This document shows positions 1-7,913 of a stretch of DNA of 32,857 nucleotides, piece after piece. The position numbers and the translations under genes were made by a program. How positions within the stretch are numbered: position 1 is the first letter of the stretch; each line of letters begins with the position of its first letter. The DNA comes from an uncultured eubacterium 1-6. Lineage in GTDB: Bacteria > Bacillota > Clostridia > Lachnospirales > Lachnospiraceae. The notes under the pieces were generated by a model that saw only the letters and a program-made list of their open reading frames with translations, searched no databases and was not told where the DNA came from. The stretch spans positions 226,343 through 259,199 of the forward strand of contig CAIFEZ010000001.1 of NCBI GenBank assembly GCA_903789595.1. Reading direction: 5' to 3'.

Positions 1-76
1 CTTATTATGGACAGAAGGAAGAGTAATACAGCTGCTTCCTTATTATGGACAGAAGAAAGTGCAATACAGGTGCTTC
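1..76. repeat. 38-bp direct tandem repeat, two copies
   Basis: Two adjacent 38-base units (1-38 and 39-76) both start with CTTATTATGGACAGAAG and end with TGCTTC. They differ at four positions. The array may continue to the left of the window, so the copy number is unknown. It lies directly upstream of the FGGY kinase gene. No function is evident; it could be a duplicated leader or regulatory segment. Confidence 0.75.
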
Positions 77-112
77 ATAAGTAAATAATGAAGGCGTGTG
101 AAAGGAGTAGAG

Positions 113-1717
113 ATGGGGGCAAAAGAACAGATTGAAACCGGAGAGACTGCGCTTGGGATTGAGTTCGGTTCAACAAGAATCAAGGCGGTTCTGATTGATT
201 TTGATGGCAATGTTCTCGGTACCGGCGTGTATGACTGGGAGAATCAATTGCGGAACGGCATCTGGACTTACGGTTACGAGGAGATTGACCGGGGGCTTCG
301 GGGGTGCTACACATCGCTTCGGGAAAATGTCAGTCAGAACTATGGCGTGACGATTCACAGGCTCGGAGCACTGGGAATCAGCGCGATGATGCACGGATAT
401 ATCGCCCTGGACAGGGAGGATCATACGATTGCGCCTTTCCAGACCTGGCGAAATACGAATACGCAGGCAGCAGCGGATGAGATGACCGAACGGTTTGATT
501 TTAATATCCCGCTTCGCTGGACATCCGCGCATCTGTATCAGTGCGTTCTGGATCATGAGGCACATCTGGATAAGGTGGATTTTGTCACGACGCTTTCTTC
601 GTATATGCACTATCGGCTGACCGGAAGGAAGGTGATCGGTGTCGGGGATGCCTCCGGAATCTTCCCGATTGACACCTCGAAGATGGACTATGACGCCCAT
701 ATGATGGATCTGTTCGACGGACTGCTTGCCAAACAGGGCTATTCCTTCCGGGCAGAGGAACTCTTTCCCAAGGTTCTCTGTGCGGGAGCGGATGCGGGAT
801 TCCTGACCGCGGAGGGAGCGGCCCTTCTGGATGAGAGTGGAAATCTGGAGCCGGGCGTTCCGATGGCGCCGCCGGAGGGGGATGCGGGAACCGGAATGGT
901 ATCCACAAATTCCGTCGCTCCGGGGACCGGCAACATTTCAGCCGGAACCAGCACGTTCGCGATGATCGTGCTGAAGAAGGGACAGACACTGAAAAAGCTT
1001 CACCGGGAGATCGACATGGTCACGACGCCCGACGGCGCTCCCTGCGCGATGTCTCACGCGAATAACGGCACGACAGATCTGAACGCCTGGGTGGGTATCT
1101 TCCGTGAGTTCTGTGAGCTGATGGAAATAAAGGCGGATATGGGGGATCTTTATCAGAAGCTCTACACTCATTCGCTCAAGGGAGATCCGGACTGCGGCGG
1201 ACTTCTGGCGTATGGATATTATTCCGGTGAGAACGTAACGATGCTCAATGAGGGACGCCCGCTTTACGCCAGAATGCCGGACAGCCGGTTTAATCTGGCC
1301 AATCTGATGCGCGCGAATCTGTATACTTCTCTGGCAGCGGTTAAGCTTGGAATGGATATTCTGACGAAAGAAGAGGATGTGCATATCGACCGCATTACCG
1401 GTCACGGCGGGCTGTTTAAGACAGAGGGAGTGGCACAGAAGTATCTCGCTGCCGCCATCCATGTTCCGGTAACGGTTATGAAGACCGCGAGCGAAGGCGG
1501 CCCCTGGGGAATGGCTGTTCTGGCAGCATACCGGATCAACGGTGTGAAGGAATATGATTCTCTCGGCGACTATCTGACGGAGAAGATTTTTGCCGGACAG
1601 GAGGGGATTACCATCGATCCGGATCCGGCTGACGAGAAAGGATACGAGGCCTTTACGGAGCATTATCGCGCGGGAATTCCGGTGGAGAAGGCCGCGATCG
1701 ATCATCTTCACTGGTGA
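113..1717 (+). CDS. FGGY-family carbohydrate kinase
   Basis: Predicted cytoplasmic kinase that phosphorylates a sugar or polyol with ATP. The N-terminus has the phosphate-binding segment GIEFGSTRIKAVLID, an early MMHGYIALD/WRNTNT region typical of the substrate-binding part of FGGY kinases, and a C-terminal adenosine-binding motif (GHGGLFKTEGV, then ASEGGPWGMAVLAAY). At 534 aa it has the normal length for xylulokinase and ribulokinase relatives. I chose the ATG at 113 because AAAGGAG at 101-107 lies five bases before it; an in-frame GTG at 98 has no such site. The substrate cannot be told from sequence: xylulose, ribulose or a related sugar are possible. Upstream partner genes, if any, are outside the window. 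Confidence 0.85.
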   Translation: MGAKEQIETGETALGIEFGSTRIKAVLIDFDGNVLGTGVYDWENQLRNGIWTYGYEEIDRGLRGCYTSLRENVSQNYGVTIHRLGALGISAMMHGYIALDREDHTIAPFQTWRNTNTQAAADEMTERFDFNIPLRWTSAHLYQCVLDHEAHLDKVDFVTTLSSYMHYRLTGRKVIGVGDASGIFPIDTSKMDYDAHMMDLFDGLLAKQGYSFRAEELFPKVLCAGADAGFLTAEGAALLDESGNLEPGVPMAPPEGDAGTGMVSTNSVAPGTGNISAGTSTFAMIVLKKGQTLKKLHREIDMVTTPDGAPCAMSHANNGTTDLNAWVGIFREFCELMEIKADMGDLYQKLYTHSLKGDPDCGGLLAYGYYSGENVTMLNEGRPLYARMPDSRFNLANLMRANLYTSLAAVKLGMDILTKEEDVHIDRITGHGGLFKTEGVAQKYLAAAIHVPVTVMKTASEGGPWGMAVLAAYRINGVKEYDSLGDYLTEKIFAGQEGITIDPDPADEKGYEAFTEHYRAGIPVEKAAIDHLHW

Positions 1718-1735
1718 TTTTTTCACCATTTTCTT
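1712..1735 (+). terminator. weak intrinsic terminator after the sugar kinase
   Basis: TGGTGA (1712-1717) and TCACCA (1723-1728) form a six-base-pair stem with a five-T loop, followed by TTTTCTT. The stem includes the stop codon of the kinase gene. The stem is short, so termination may be partial. Confidence 0.4.
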
Positions 1736-1762
1736 GCACTTTTCATTGACGGATAGTATGAT
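1734..1762 (+). promoter_or_regulatory. sigma-A promoter for the diguanylate cyclase gene
   Basis: TTGCAC (1734-1739), a 17-base spacer and TATGAT (1757-1762) form a good sigma-A promoter, with a start expected near 1769. It lies just after the kinase gene, so the cyclase gene probably has its own transcript with a leader of about 55 bases. Confidence 0.6.
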
Positions 1763-1825
1763 TTAAAAAAACAGGTCAGCGGAATGAGGGGCGCAGGTAA
1801 GAACCCGGCAGATTAAACGGCAGCT

Positions 1826-3541
1826 ATGAGAAAACATTCGTCTATCCGTCCAAACGGCAATATCTTTCTGAGAAACGGCATTATCATTATACTGATTATT
1901 CTGGCTGAGCTGTGCATGATTTTCTTTGTCAGCACAAGGCTTTTGCTCAGCAAGAACTCGGAAATCATGTACAATATCATGCTTTCATCGGATAAGAATG
2001 TGCTGAAATCTTCGGTCGACAATGTGATCCGGGACATCAGCAGCACAGAAGAACTTCTGAAAAAGGAAGGAAAGTCGGGCGAAGAAGCCAAGAAAATTAT
2101 TCAGGAACGTCTGTACGCCAAGGTTCATTCGAATAAGTACGAGGACGGGAGATATATGTGGGTCAATGAGATCCTGGATTACAGCGGCGGCGATGGATAC
2201 GCGGTCCGACTGATACATCCGAATCTTCCGGATACCGAAGGAGAGAAGCTTTCGACCAACACCTCGGACAGGCACGGAAACAAGCCTTACCAGACCGAGC
2301 TCGATCTGGTAAACAGTTCCGGAGGAGGCTTTTACCGATATTATTTCAAGGAGCTGAACAGTGATAAAATAACCGAGAAGGTGACCTACTGCAGGCTGTA
2401 CAAGGAGTATAACTGGGTGATATGTGAGGGAGAGAACCTGAACAGTCTCGAGGAATACGAAGCCATGCAGCGGAAGGATCTCCTTCCATATCTGTTCCGC
2501 GCAAATCTGATCCTGATGGCGGTTGTGCTGATTATTACGATGGTGGCGGCGGGGCTGTTCAGCAGAAAATACAACCGCGTTCTTGTAGGAAAGAACCGGG
2601 AGCTCCGAACGATTGTGTACCGAGATGATCTGACGGGATTATACAACCGGGGAGGACTGATCTCTCATCTGGATGACTACCTCAGCTCAGATAAAACAAG
2701 AGAGCTTACGGGAGTCTTCATGGACCTGGATGATTTCAAGCTGATCAATGATCTGTATGGACATGTGGCAGGGGATGAGGCGTTGCGCCATCTGGCCGGC
2801 TATCTCGGCACAGCTTTTCCGGGATGTCTGATCGGAAGAACCGGAGGAGATGAGTTCTGCGTGATTCTGCGGAACCGGCCGCCGGAGGAATGTGAGAGAA
2901 TTATACTTCAGGCGATTAACGGGGAGAGAGCGTTTGCGTTCAGCGGACAGACGATCCGCTATACGATATCCGGCGGGTACGCGGATTATCCGTCACAGGC
3001 TTCGAATCGGGAAGATTTGATGAAGATGATGGACAGCGCACTATATGCTGCAAAAACGGCGGGAAAGCACGCAGCCATGCATTTTGAGCCGGAGATGATG
3101 AATATCAAGCGGGAACATCTGGGATTCAATGTGAGGAGCATGGTCGCAGGGCTTCCAGGCGCCGTTCTCATTTATCAGGCGGAAGGAGATGAGCGGATTC
3201 TTTTCGCTAATGATGATCTTGTCCGGCTGTTTGAGTGCGAAAGCCACAGGGAATTTCTGAAATACACGCACTCCAGCTTTCGTCACATCGTTCATCCGGA
3301 TGATTGTGAAAAGGTGGAGCAGTCTATCCGAGAGCAGATTGCGTACGAAAAGAATTCACAGGATCCGTCAAAATCGACCTATGATGACTATGTGGAGTAC
3401 CGGATTCTGACAAAAAAAGGCAAGGTAAAGAATGTAATGGACATCGGCCGCATGGTTCATGATGAGCATTTCGGCGATATTTTCTACGTTTTTCTTCAGG
3501 ATAAAGAGAAGCTGAAAAAACATGAAGGCAAACCTGTCTGA
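1826..3541 (+). CDS. membrane diguanylate cyclase with Cache-like sensor, GGDEF and C-terminal PAS-like domain
   Basis: Predicted to make cyclic di-GMP from two GTP in response to an external signal. Order of parts: transmembrane helix at about residues 15-38; extracytoplasmic sensor of about 180 residues resembling Cache domains (RYMWVNE...GGGFYRYYF pattern); second helix about 224-246; GGDEF domain about 262-425 with DDLTGLYNR and an intact GGDEF active site at 340-344; then about 140 residues resembling a PAS fold (residues about 435-565). The inhibitory I-site (RxxD five residues before GGDEF) is absent; FPGC stands there. A PAS-like domain after the GGDEF domain, rather than before it, is an unusual order. 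There is no EAL domain. No strong ribosome site precedes the ATG, so the exact start is less sure. Confidence 0.88.
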   Translation: MRKHSSIRPNGNIFLRNGIIIILIILAELCMIFFVSTRLLLSKNSEIMYNIMLSSDKNVLKSSVDNVIRDISSTEELLKKEGKSGEEAKKIIQERLYAKVHSNKYEDGRYMWVNEILDYSGGDGYAVRLIHPNLPDTEGEKLSTNTSDRHGNKPYQTELDLVNSSGGGFYRYYFKELNSDKITEKVTYCRLYKEYNWVICEGENLNSLEEYEAMQRKDLLPYLFRANLILMAVVLIITMVAAGLFSRKYNRVLVGKNRELRTIVYRDDLTGLYNRGGLISHLDDYLSSDKTRELTGVFMDLDDFKLINDLYGHVAGDEALRHLAGYLGTAFPGCLIGRTGGDEFCVILRNRPPEECERIILQAINGERAFAFSGQTIRYTISGGYADYPSQASNREDLMKMMDSALYAAKTAGKHAAMHFEPEMMNIKREHLGFNVRSMVAGLPGAVLIYQAEGDERILFANDDLVRLFECESHREFLKYTHSSFRHIVHPDDCEKVEQSIREQIAYEKNSQDPSKSTYDDYVEYRILTKKGKVKNVMDIGRMVHDEHFGDIFYVFLQDKEKLKKHEGKPV

Positions 3542-3604
3542 TCGTTCGATGGAAAAAATCGGAATCGTCTGAATGGTCTGAGCGTTCGGGAAAACCTCAG
3601 GAAA

Positions 3605-3618
3605 CGCCCGGCCGGGCG
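3605..3618. repeat. 14-bp GC palindrome
   Basis: CGCCCGGCCGGGCG is a perfect 14-base palindrome just downstream of the cyclase gene and 17 bases before a strong terminator. It might slow polymerase or bind a protein. No function can be assigned. Confidence 0.4.
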
Positions 3619-3635
3619 GAAGACAGGACACAGAA

Positions 3636-3699
3636 AAAGGGGCTGTCCTTTCAAACCGGAGCTTTACTCCGGCGCGAAGGGCAGCCCCTTTCTCTTTTT
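3636..3699 (+). terminator. strong intrinsic terminator, probably bidirectional
   Basis: AAAGGGGCTGTCCTT (3636-3650) pairs with AAGGGCAGCCCCTTT (3677-3691) with one wobble, and the loop holds a second stem, CCGGAG/CTCCGG. T-rich sequence (TTTCTCTTTTT) follows on the plus strand and an A-run precedes it, so it can also stop transcripts of the convergent SDR gene. It separates the cyclase gene from that gene. Confidence 0.85.
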
Positions 3700-3748
3700 C
3701 AAACTGCGTGAAGCACCGACCGCCGTGTGATCGAGTGCGGCGATCGTC

Positions 3749-3795
3749 GCGTATATGAGATCAAACCCGCGAAGCGCAGTTGATCTCATATACGC
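3749..3795. repeat. perfect 16-bp inverted repeat
   Basis: GCGTATATGAGATCAA (3749-3764) and TTGATCTCATATACGC (3780-3795) are exact reverse complements around a 15-base spacer that is itself partly symmetric (CGCGAAGCGC core). It lies 19 bases past the stop of the minus-strand SDR gene. It has no T-run on the minus strand and so is not a standard terminator. It may be an mRNA 3'-end stabilising hairpin, a repeat element or a protein site. Confidence 0.65.
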
Positions 3796-3813
3796 ATATA
3801 ACAAGTAGATTAC

Positions 3814-4791
3814 TTACAGGAAAAGTGTCATGATGTATGCCAGCACCTCGTCCGGGATCCATCCGGAGAAGATGCGGTCGAGGGTACAGAGAAGTCCAGG
3901 CGTGGACAGCGCATGATGATGCTGAACATCGAAGAGAGAGAGCCGAACCACACGGGAGGCATTTGATGCCAGAAAGAGCTTTTTCTGCTGTCCGGCAGCC
4001 TTCGCGATGAATTCCGTATCCTTGATCCAGTAGGGGCAGACGGCGGTGACGCTGATTCCGCTCTTCAGCAGCTCGATCCGAAGGGAGCGGCTGTATGAAT
4101 AAAGCAGAGACTTGGAGGCCGCGTAGCAGTTGAAGAACGGGATCGGCTGAAAACCAGCGACCGAGCAGACCTCAAGGATGCGGCTGCCGGCCTGCATATA
4201 AGGAATAACAGCAGCGGTGACGCTGATCGCGGCCTTGTCGTTTGTGTCGATCATCCGGCATTCTTCCTGCCTTCCGATCTCTGTCGAAGAGCCGTACTTT
4301 CCGTAGCCGGCGCAGTTCAGAAGCATGGAAACCGCAAAGGAAGAAGCGCCGCCGGCGGATAAGGATTCCTGTTTCAGGAGATCCTCGAGGGAATCCAGAT
4401 TTTCAGACACCGTCAGATCGAGACAGAGGATTTTCACCGGAAGATGGAGTTCGGATGCAAGAGCTTCCAGCCGATCCCTTCGTCTTGCAATCAGCCAGAA
4501 TTCTGTGACATCGTATTTTTCGGGGTGCTTATCTATGGTCAGAGCGTATTTCCAGCCGAGACCGCTGGAGGCTCCGGTGATTACCGCGACTTTTCGGGGA
4601 CCGGGAATCTGCGGGCCGCTGCCGGCAGCGGAAACAGCAGCCTCCTGTGAGGATTCCTTCCTTTTTTTATCATAACGGTATTTTTCTATAAAGAAGAGAA
4701 TCAGGGAGATCAGCAGGGTGGCAGTTACAACATTTCCTGAGATGCCGGCGATGGTCCGCCAGATTTTCCGGATGCAGGTAAAAATATTCAT
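3814..4791 (-). CDS. short-chain dehydrogenase/reductase with N-terminal membrane anchor
   Basis: Predicted NAD(P)-dependent oxidoreductase of the SDR family, 325 aa. A hydrophobic helix near the N-terminus (about residues 18-36) is followed by a charged linker and a Rossmann domain with the cofactor motif TGASSGLG, an NCAGYG segment equivalent to the NNAG motif, the catalytic serine in VCSVAG and the YxxxK pair in YAASK. The anchor would place the enzyme on the inner face of the membrane. I chose the ATG at 4791 because GGAGGA lies four bases before it, overlapping an in-frame upstream ATG at 4803 that has no ribosome site. Substrate unknown. The gene is alone on its strand, convergent with the cyclase gene; its 5' region runs into a repeat element. 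Confidence 0.85.
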   Translation of the reverse strand: MNIFTCIRKIWRTIAGISGNVVTATLLISLILFFIEKYRYDKKRKESSQEAAVSAAGSGPQIPGPRKVAVITGASSGLGWKYALTIDKHPEKYDVTEFWLIARRRDRLEALASELHLPVKILCLDLTVSENLDSLEDLLKQESLSAGGASSFAVSMLLNCAGYGKYGSSTEIGRQEECRMIDTNDKAAISVTAAVIPYMQAGSRILEVCSVAGFQPIPFFNCYAASKSLLYSYSRSLRIELLKSGISVTAVCPYWIKDTEFIAKAAGQQKKLFLASNASRVVRLSLFDVQHHHALSTPGLLCTLDRIFSGWIPDEVLAYIMTLFL

Positions 4792-4841
4792 AAAGTCCTC
4801 CATTTATGCTATCATTAGCGTGTGAATGTGTTTCAAAAAAG

Positions 4842-4900
4842 GTCTCTTACGCGCGCTTCGAGGCAGGCGGGCTGTTTGCGTTTTCGAAGAGCAGATACAT
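4842..4900 (+). repeat. partial copy (right end) of the interspersed palindromic repeat
   Basis: This segment matches the right-hand end of the 173-bp repeat described next: GTCTCTTACGCGCGCTTCG, a diverged loop, then TGCGTTTTCGAAGAGC and a decayed terminal repeat AGATACA. It lies seven bases before the left end of the full copy, so two elements, or one old and one newer, sit side by side. It lies within the 5' region of the minus-strand SDR gene. Confidence 0.7.
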
Positions 4901-4907
4901 TTCGTAA

Positions 4908-5081
4908 ACTGTATAAGCTGCGCGGCGCTCCGCACGTCGTGCTCTCGCGCCGCTACAGGCATTCGGATTTCGCGCTGACGCGCTTCATCCTCATACCTGT
5001 TGCCTTCGAAATCGCGTCCAGTCTCTTACGCGCGCTTCGCGTGCGACGAGCCTGTCTGCGTTTTCGAAGAGCTTATGCAGT
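4908..5081 (+). repeat. interspersed palindromic repeat, full copy A (174 bp)
   Basis: The ends are imperfect inverted repeats: ACTGTATAAGCT on the left (4908-4919) and AGCTTATGCAGT on the right (5070-5081), 11 of 12 complementary. The body is roughly 90% identical by eye to the copy at 24731-24903 and contains several nested stems. Single-base indels between copies break any shared reading frame, so it is not a gene. No clear target-site duplication is visible. It ends 25 bases before the start codon of the serine hydrolase gene. It resembles a miniature inverted-repeat element, but no transposase is nearby. Confidence 0.85.
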
Positions 5082-5105
5082 ACATTATACATCATCAGGA
5101 GGCAT

Positions 5106-6974
5106 ATGGCAGAATTTAGACTTTCATTTATTCAACTTCTTTTTCGGATACTGGCGAGACAGACGGGGCAGATCGGCAAGATCGATTTTGTGCCGCAGAA
5201 GCCGCATTTTGAGGGAACGCCCATCGAGCAGCCTTTTGAGCGGGCGACTCCGGAGTCGCAGGGGATTTCCTCGAATCATATCAGAGAGTATCTGATTTCT
5301 CTTCACGATGATCCGGAGGCGGAGATCCAGCAGGCAATGGTTATCCGGCATGGCAAGGTGATCTGTGAATGCAGCTTTGCGCCGTATCAGAGGGGCATGT
5401 GGCATGTAACGTATTCGATGTGCAAGACTTTTACGGGGATCGCGACCGGACTGGCTATTCACGAAGGCCTTCTGACGCTGAATGAGGGACTGGATGAGAT
5501 TTTTCCCTCGAATATCAAACTTCTGAGCCGTTTCAGCCGAAAGCGTGTTACAATTCGGGATCTTCTCCAGATGACGAGCGGTGTGGATTATTCTGAATCC
5601 GGCGCTCTGGAGAGCAGTGACTGGTGCACGAATTTCATGTCGGCGGGATTTAAGTCGGATCCGGGGACGAAGTTTGACTATAATTCGATGAATTCCTTTA
5701 TGCTTGCCGCGGCAATCCAGGTGAAGAGCGGGCAGACCATGTTCGATTTTCTGAAGGACCGGATCTTTGATCCGATGGGGATCCGTGAGATCTTCTGGGA
5801 AAAGAGTCCGATGGGATACACGAAGGGCGGATGGGGCTGTTTCATCCGGCCGGAGGACGCCTGTAAGCTTGGTCAGCTGCTGCTGAACAAGGGAGAATGG
5901 AACGGAAGACAGCTTGTGCCGAAGCACTGGGTGGAGGAGATGACGAGATCTCATGTGGACAATGGCAAGTTCGGCTACGGCTATCAGCTCTGGATGGAGG
6001 AACGGCCGGGCGGTTATGCCATGAACGGCCTGTTCGGACAGGATGTGATCTGTTATCCGGATCTGGACATGATCATCATGGTTAACGCGGGCAACCGGGA
6101 GCTGCTTCAGGAGGGAAATCTGACCGAGATCATGCGGAGATACTGGGGAGCTTCCTTTGTGGCTTCCGATAAGCCTCTTCCGGAGAATCCGTCAGCCCTG
6201 CACAAGCTGATGAGCACTGTCGCAGAGTACAGCGGAAATGACACGTTCGGCGGTTCCGGTGTCGGAAGCGCAATTCTCGCAGAGGCGGCGAAACAGAACC
6301 TGGCCGAGATACCGGTGTATCACAAGACGCGGAGGAGAAGAAAGGGATGGGGCCTCTGGTCAAAGAAGTCCACCGTGATGTCTCCTTCAGAGATGCTGGA
6401 TGTTCTGGACGCACACACCTATCTGATGGAGAAGGGAAGAGCAGGTATTTTCCCGCTGGTATGTCAGGTGACGCATAACAACTATACCGACGGAATCCGA
6501 AAGATCGGTTTCCAGAGGATTGAGGACACGATGGTCATCCTCCTGTATGAAGGAGAGGATGTTCATCACGTGAAGGTCGGATTCGAGAGGCCGGAGGTCA
6601 GCGAAATCGTCCTGCACGGAGAACCGTATTATATCGGGACGACCGGACGGATCGCGACAGATGAATATGACCGCGTGGTCCTGCTTCTGGAGATTGCCTT
6701 CCTGGAGGAAGCCTGCACACGGAAGATCAACCTCTATTTTGAGGGAGAGGATGTTCTGGTGCGCTTCTCGGAGACTCCCGGAGACGCGGTGATTGCGGAT
6801 GCCATCCGGTACTCCGGAGAGGATCCGGACTTTCTGAAGCTTCCGTTCATCCGTCAGCTTGTGGAGGAGGGAGGCAGGGATATCCTGGATGAATCCCTGC
6901 AGGCGGCAATTCATCCCAGAGATATCGGACATGTCATGTCGGTTCCGGATGAAAGCTCCTTAGAAGGAATCTGA
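5106..6974 (+). CDS. serine hydrolase of the beta-lactamase/class C fold with a large C-terminal extension
   Basis: Predicted serine hydrolase of 622 aa. The N-terminal part (about residues 45-345) has the class C beta-lactamase/penicillin-binding fold: nucleophile and base in S104-M-C-K107 (SxxK), Y192-N-S at the YxN position, and a late G-rich strand (YAMNGLFGQD) in place of KTG. These residues are shared by D-Ala-D-Ala peptidases, esterases and beta-lactamases, so activity cannot be named. The remaining ~270 residues contain a lysine/arginine-rich patch (RRRRKGW) and a mixed domain I do not recognise. No signal peptide is convincing, although residues 6-18 are hydrophobic. AGGAGG at 5097-5102 fixes the start. 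It is followed after 36 bases by the ABC gene, so the two may share a transcript. Confidence 0.8.
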   Translation: MAEFRLSFIQLLFRILARQTGQIGKIDFVPQKPHFEGTPIEQPFERATPESQGISSNHIREYLISLHDDPEAEIQQAMVIRHGKVICECSFAPYQRGMWHVTYSMCKTFTGIATGLAIHEGLLTLNEGLDEIFPSNIKLLSRFSRKRVTIRDLLQMTSGVDYSESGALESSDWCTNFMSAGFKSDPGTKFDYNSMNSFMLAAAIQVKSGQTMFDFLKDRIFDPMGIREIFWEKSPMGYTKGGWGCFIRPEDACKLGQLLLNKGEWNGRQLVPKHWVEEMTRSHVDNGKFGYGYQLWMEERPGGYAMNGLFGQDVICYPDLDMIIMVNAGNRELLQEGNLTEIMRRYWGASFVASDKPLPENPSALHKLMSTVAEYSGNDTFGGSGVGSAILAEAAKQNLAEIPVYHKTRRRRKGWGLWSKKSTVMSPSEMLDVLDAHTYLMEKGRAGIFPLVCQVTHNNYTDGIRKIGFQRIEDTMVILLYEGEDVHHVKVGFERPEVSEIVLHGEPYYIGTTGRIATDEYDRVVLLLEIAFLEEACTRKINLYFEGEDVLVRFSETPGDAVIADAIRYSGEDPDFLKLPFIRQLVEEGGRDILDESLQAAIHPRDIGHVMSVPDESSLEGI

Positions 6975-7010
6975 CAAAACAGAGCCGCAGCGTGAGGAAG
7001 GCGCATTGAG

Positions 7011-7913
7011 ATGCTTGAAGTATCACATGTCACAAAAAAATACGGACGTACGGCGGCATGCCGTGATGTAAGCTTTCACCTGGATCCCGGTACCGTCACG
7101 GTTCTCCTCGGACCAAATGGGGCAGGAAAGAGCACGATCATGAAATCCATCATCGGCTTTTTACGGTATTCCGGAACAATCTGGGTGAACGGTCTGGACA
7201 ACAGAAGCCTTGAGGCCAGAAGAATTCTCGGATACGTTCCTGAGCTGCCGTTTCTGTACCCGAACCTGACCGTAAGCGAGCACATGGAGTTTCTGGCAAG
7301 GGCTTACCGGCTGCAGAATTACAGTGAGAGAAGCGAGAAGCTTCTGAAACGCTTTGAACTGACTGGTCAGAAACGGAAGTTCGGCGACGAGCTGTCAAAG
7401 GGAATGCAGCAGAAGCTGAGTCTTTGTCTCGGACCGCTTCCGGATCCGCAGGTGATTCTGCTTGATGAGCCGATGATAGGTCTGGACCCGAAGGCCATCC
7501 GGGAGTTAAAGGCTATGATCGGGGAGATGCGCGCCTCAGGAAAAACACTTCTGGTCAGCACACACATCATTGACACGGTGGATATGCTGTGGGACCGGAC
7601 CGTTATCATGCAGGGCGGAACTGTCCGGGCCAATATCAGCCGCGGGGAACTGGAGGATGCGGGGCGGAGTCTGGAAGAGCTCTTCTTTGAAGTGACGGAG
7701 CAGGAGGCTTCTGACGCAGGAGATTTTCCAAAAGTCAGAAGCAGTGCAGGCGGCCGCGGCCGTAAAAAAGGCAGAAGGCGTGCAGATGACAGCAGCTGTA
7801 CAGAAAGCACTGATTGCGCTGAAAGCAGGAACTGTAATGACAGCAGAAGGTGTGCAGATGAAAGCAGTTGTACAGAAAGCAGTAATTGTGCAGACGGGAG
7901 AGTCCGAAGATGA
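7011..7913 (+). CDS. ABC transporter ATP-binding protein with cysteine-hexad C-terminal tail
   Basis: ATPase subunit of an ABC exporter, 300 aa. Walker A is GPNGAGKST (residues 34-42), the signature is LSKGMQQ, and Walker B is VILLDEP followed by the D-loop and a switch histidine in STHI. The catalytic part ends near residue 235. After a basic linker (GGRGRKKGRRR) comes a tail made of seven six-residue units in which a cysteine recurs every sixth position (units such as CTESTD, CAESRN, CNDSRR). The tail is encoded by 18-bp units at 7779-7904 and is not part of the ABC family. The stop codon overlaps the next start as ATGA, indicating coupled translation with the permease. Confidence 0.92.
   Translation: MLEVSHVTKKYGRTAACRDVSFHLDPGTVTVLLGPNGAGKSTIMKSIIGFLRYSGTIWVNGLDNRSLEARRILGYVPELPFLYPNLTVSEHMEFLARAYRLQNYSERSEKLLKRFELTGQKRKFGDELSKGMQQKLSLCLGPLPDPQVILLDEPMIGLDPKAIRELKAMIGEMRASGKTLLVSTHIIDTVDMLWDRTVIMQGGTVRANISRGELEDAGRSLEELFFEVTEQEASDAGDFPKVRSSAGGRGRKKGRRRADDSSCTESTDCAESRNCNDSRRCADESSCTESSNCADGRVRR
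7779..7904 (+). repeat. 18-bp coding minisatellite, seven units (72-bp higher-order repeat)
   Basis: Seven 18-base units encode the cysteine-hexad tail of the ABC ATPase. Four units also form a larger direct repeat of 72 bases: the segments beginning at 7771 and 7843 are closely similar (GCAGAAGG.GTGCAGATGA... in both). Because the unit is a multiple of three, copy-number change would lengthen or shorten the tail without a frameshift. Confidence 0.8.

Noticed and set aside
4822-5295. Open frame across the first repeat copy, similar in peptide sequence to one at 24720-24905
   Set aside because: The likeness comes from the DNA repeat. Single-base length differences between copies shift the frame part-way, and no start signal precedes either.
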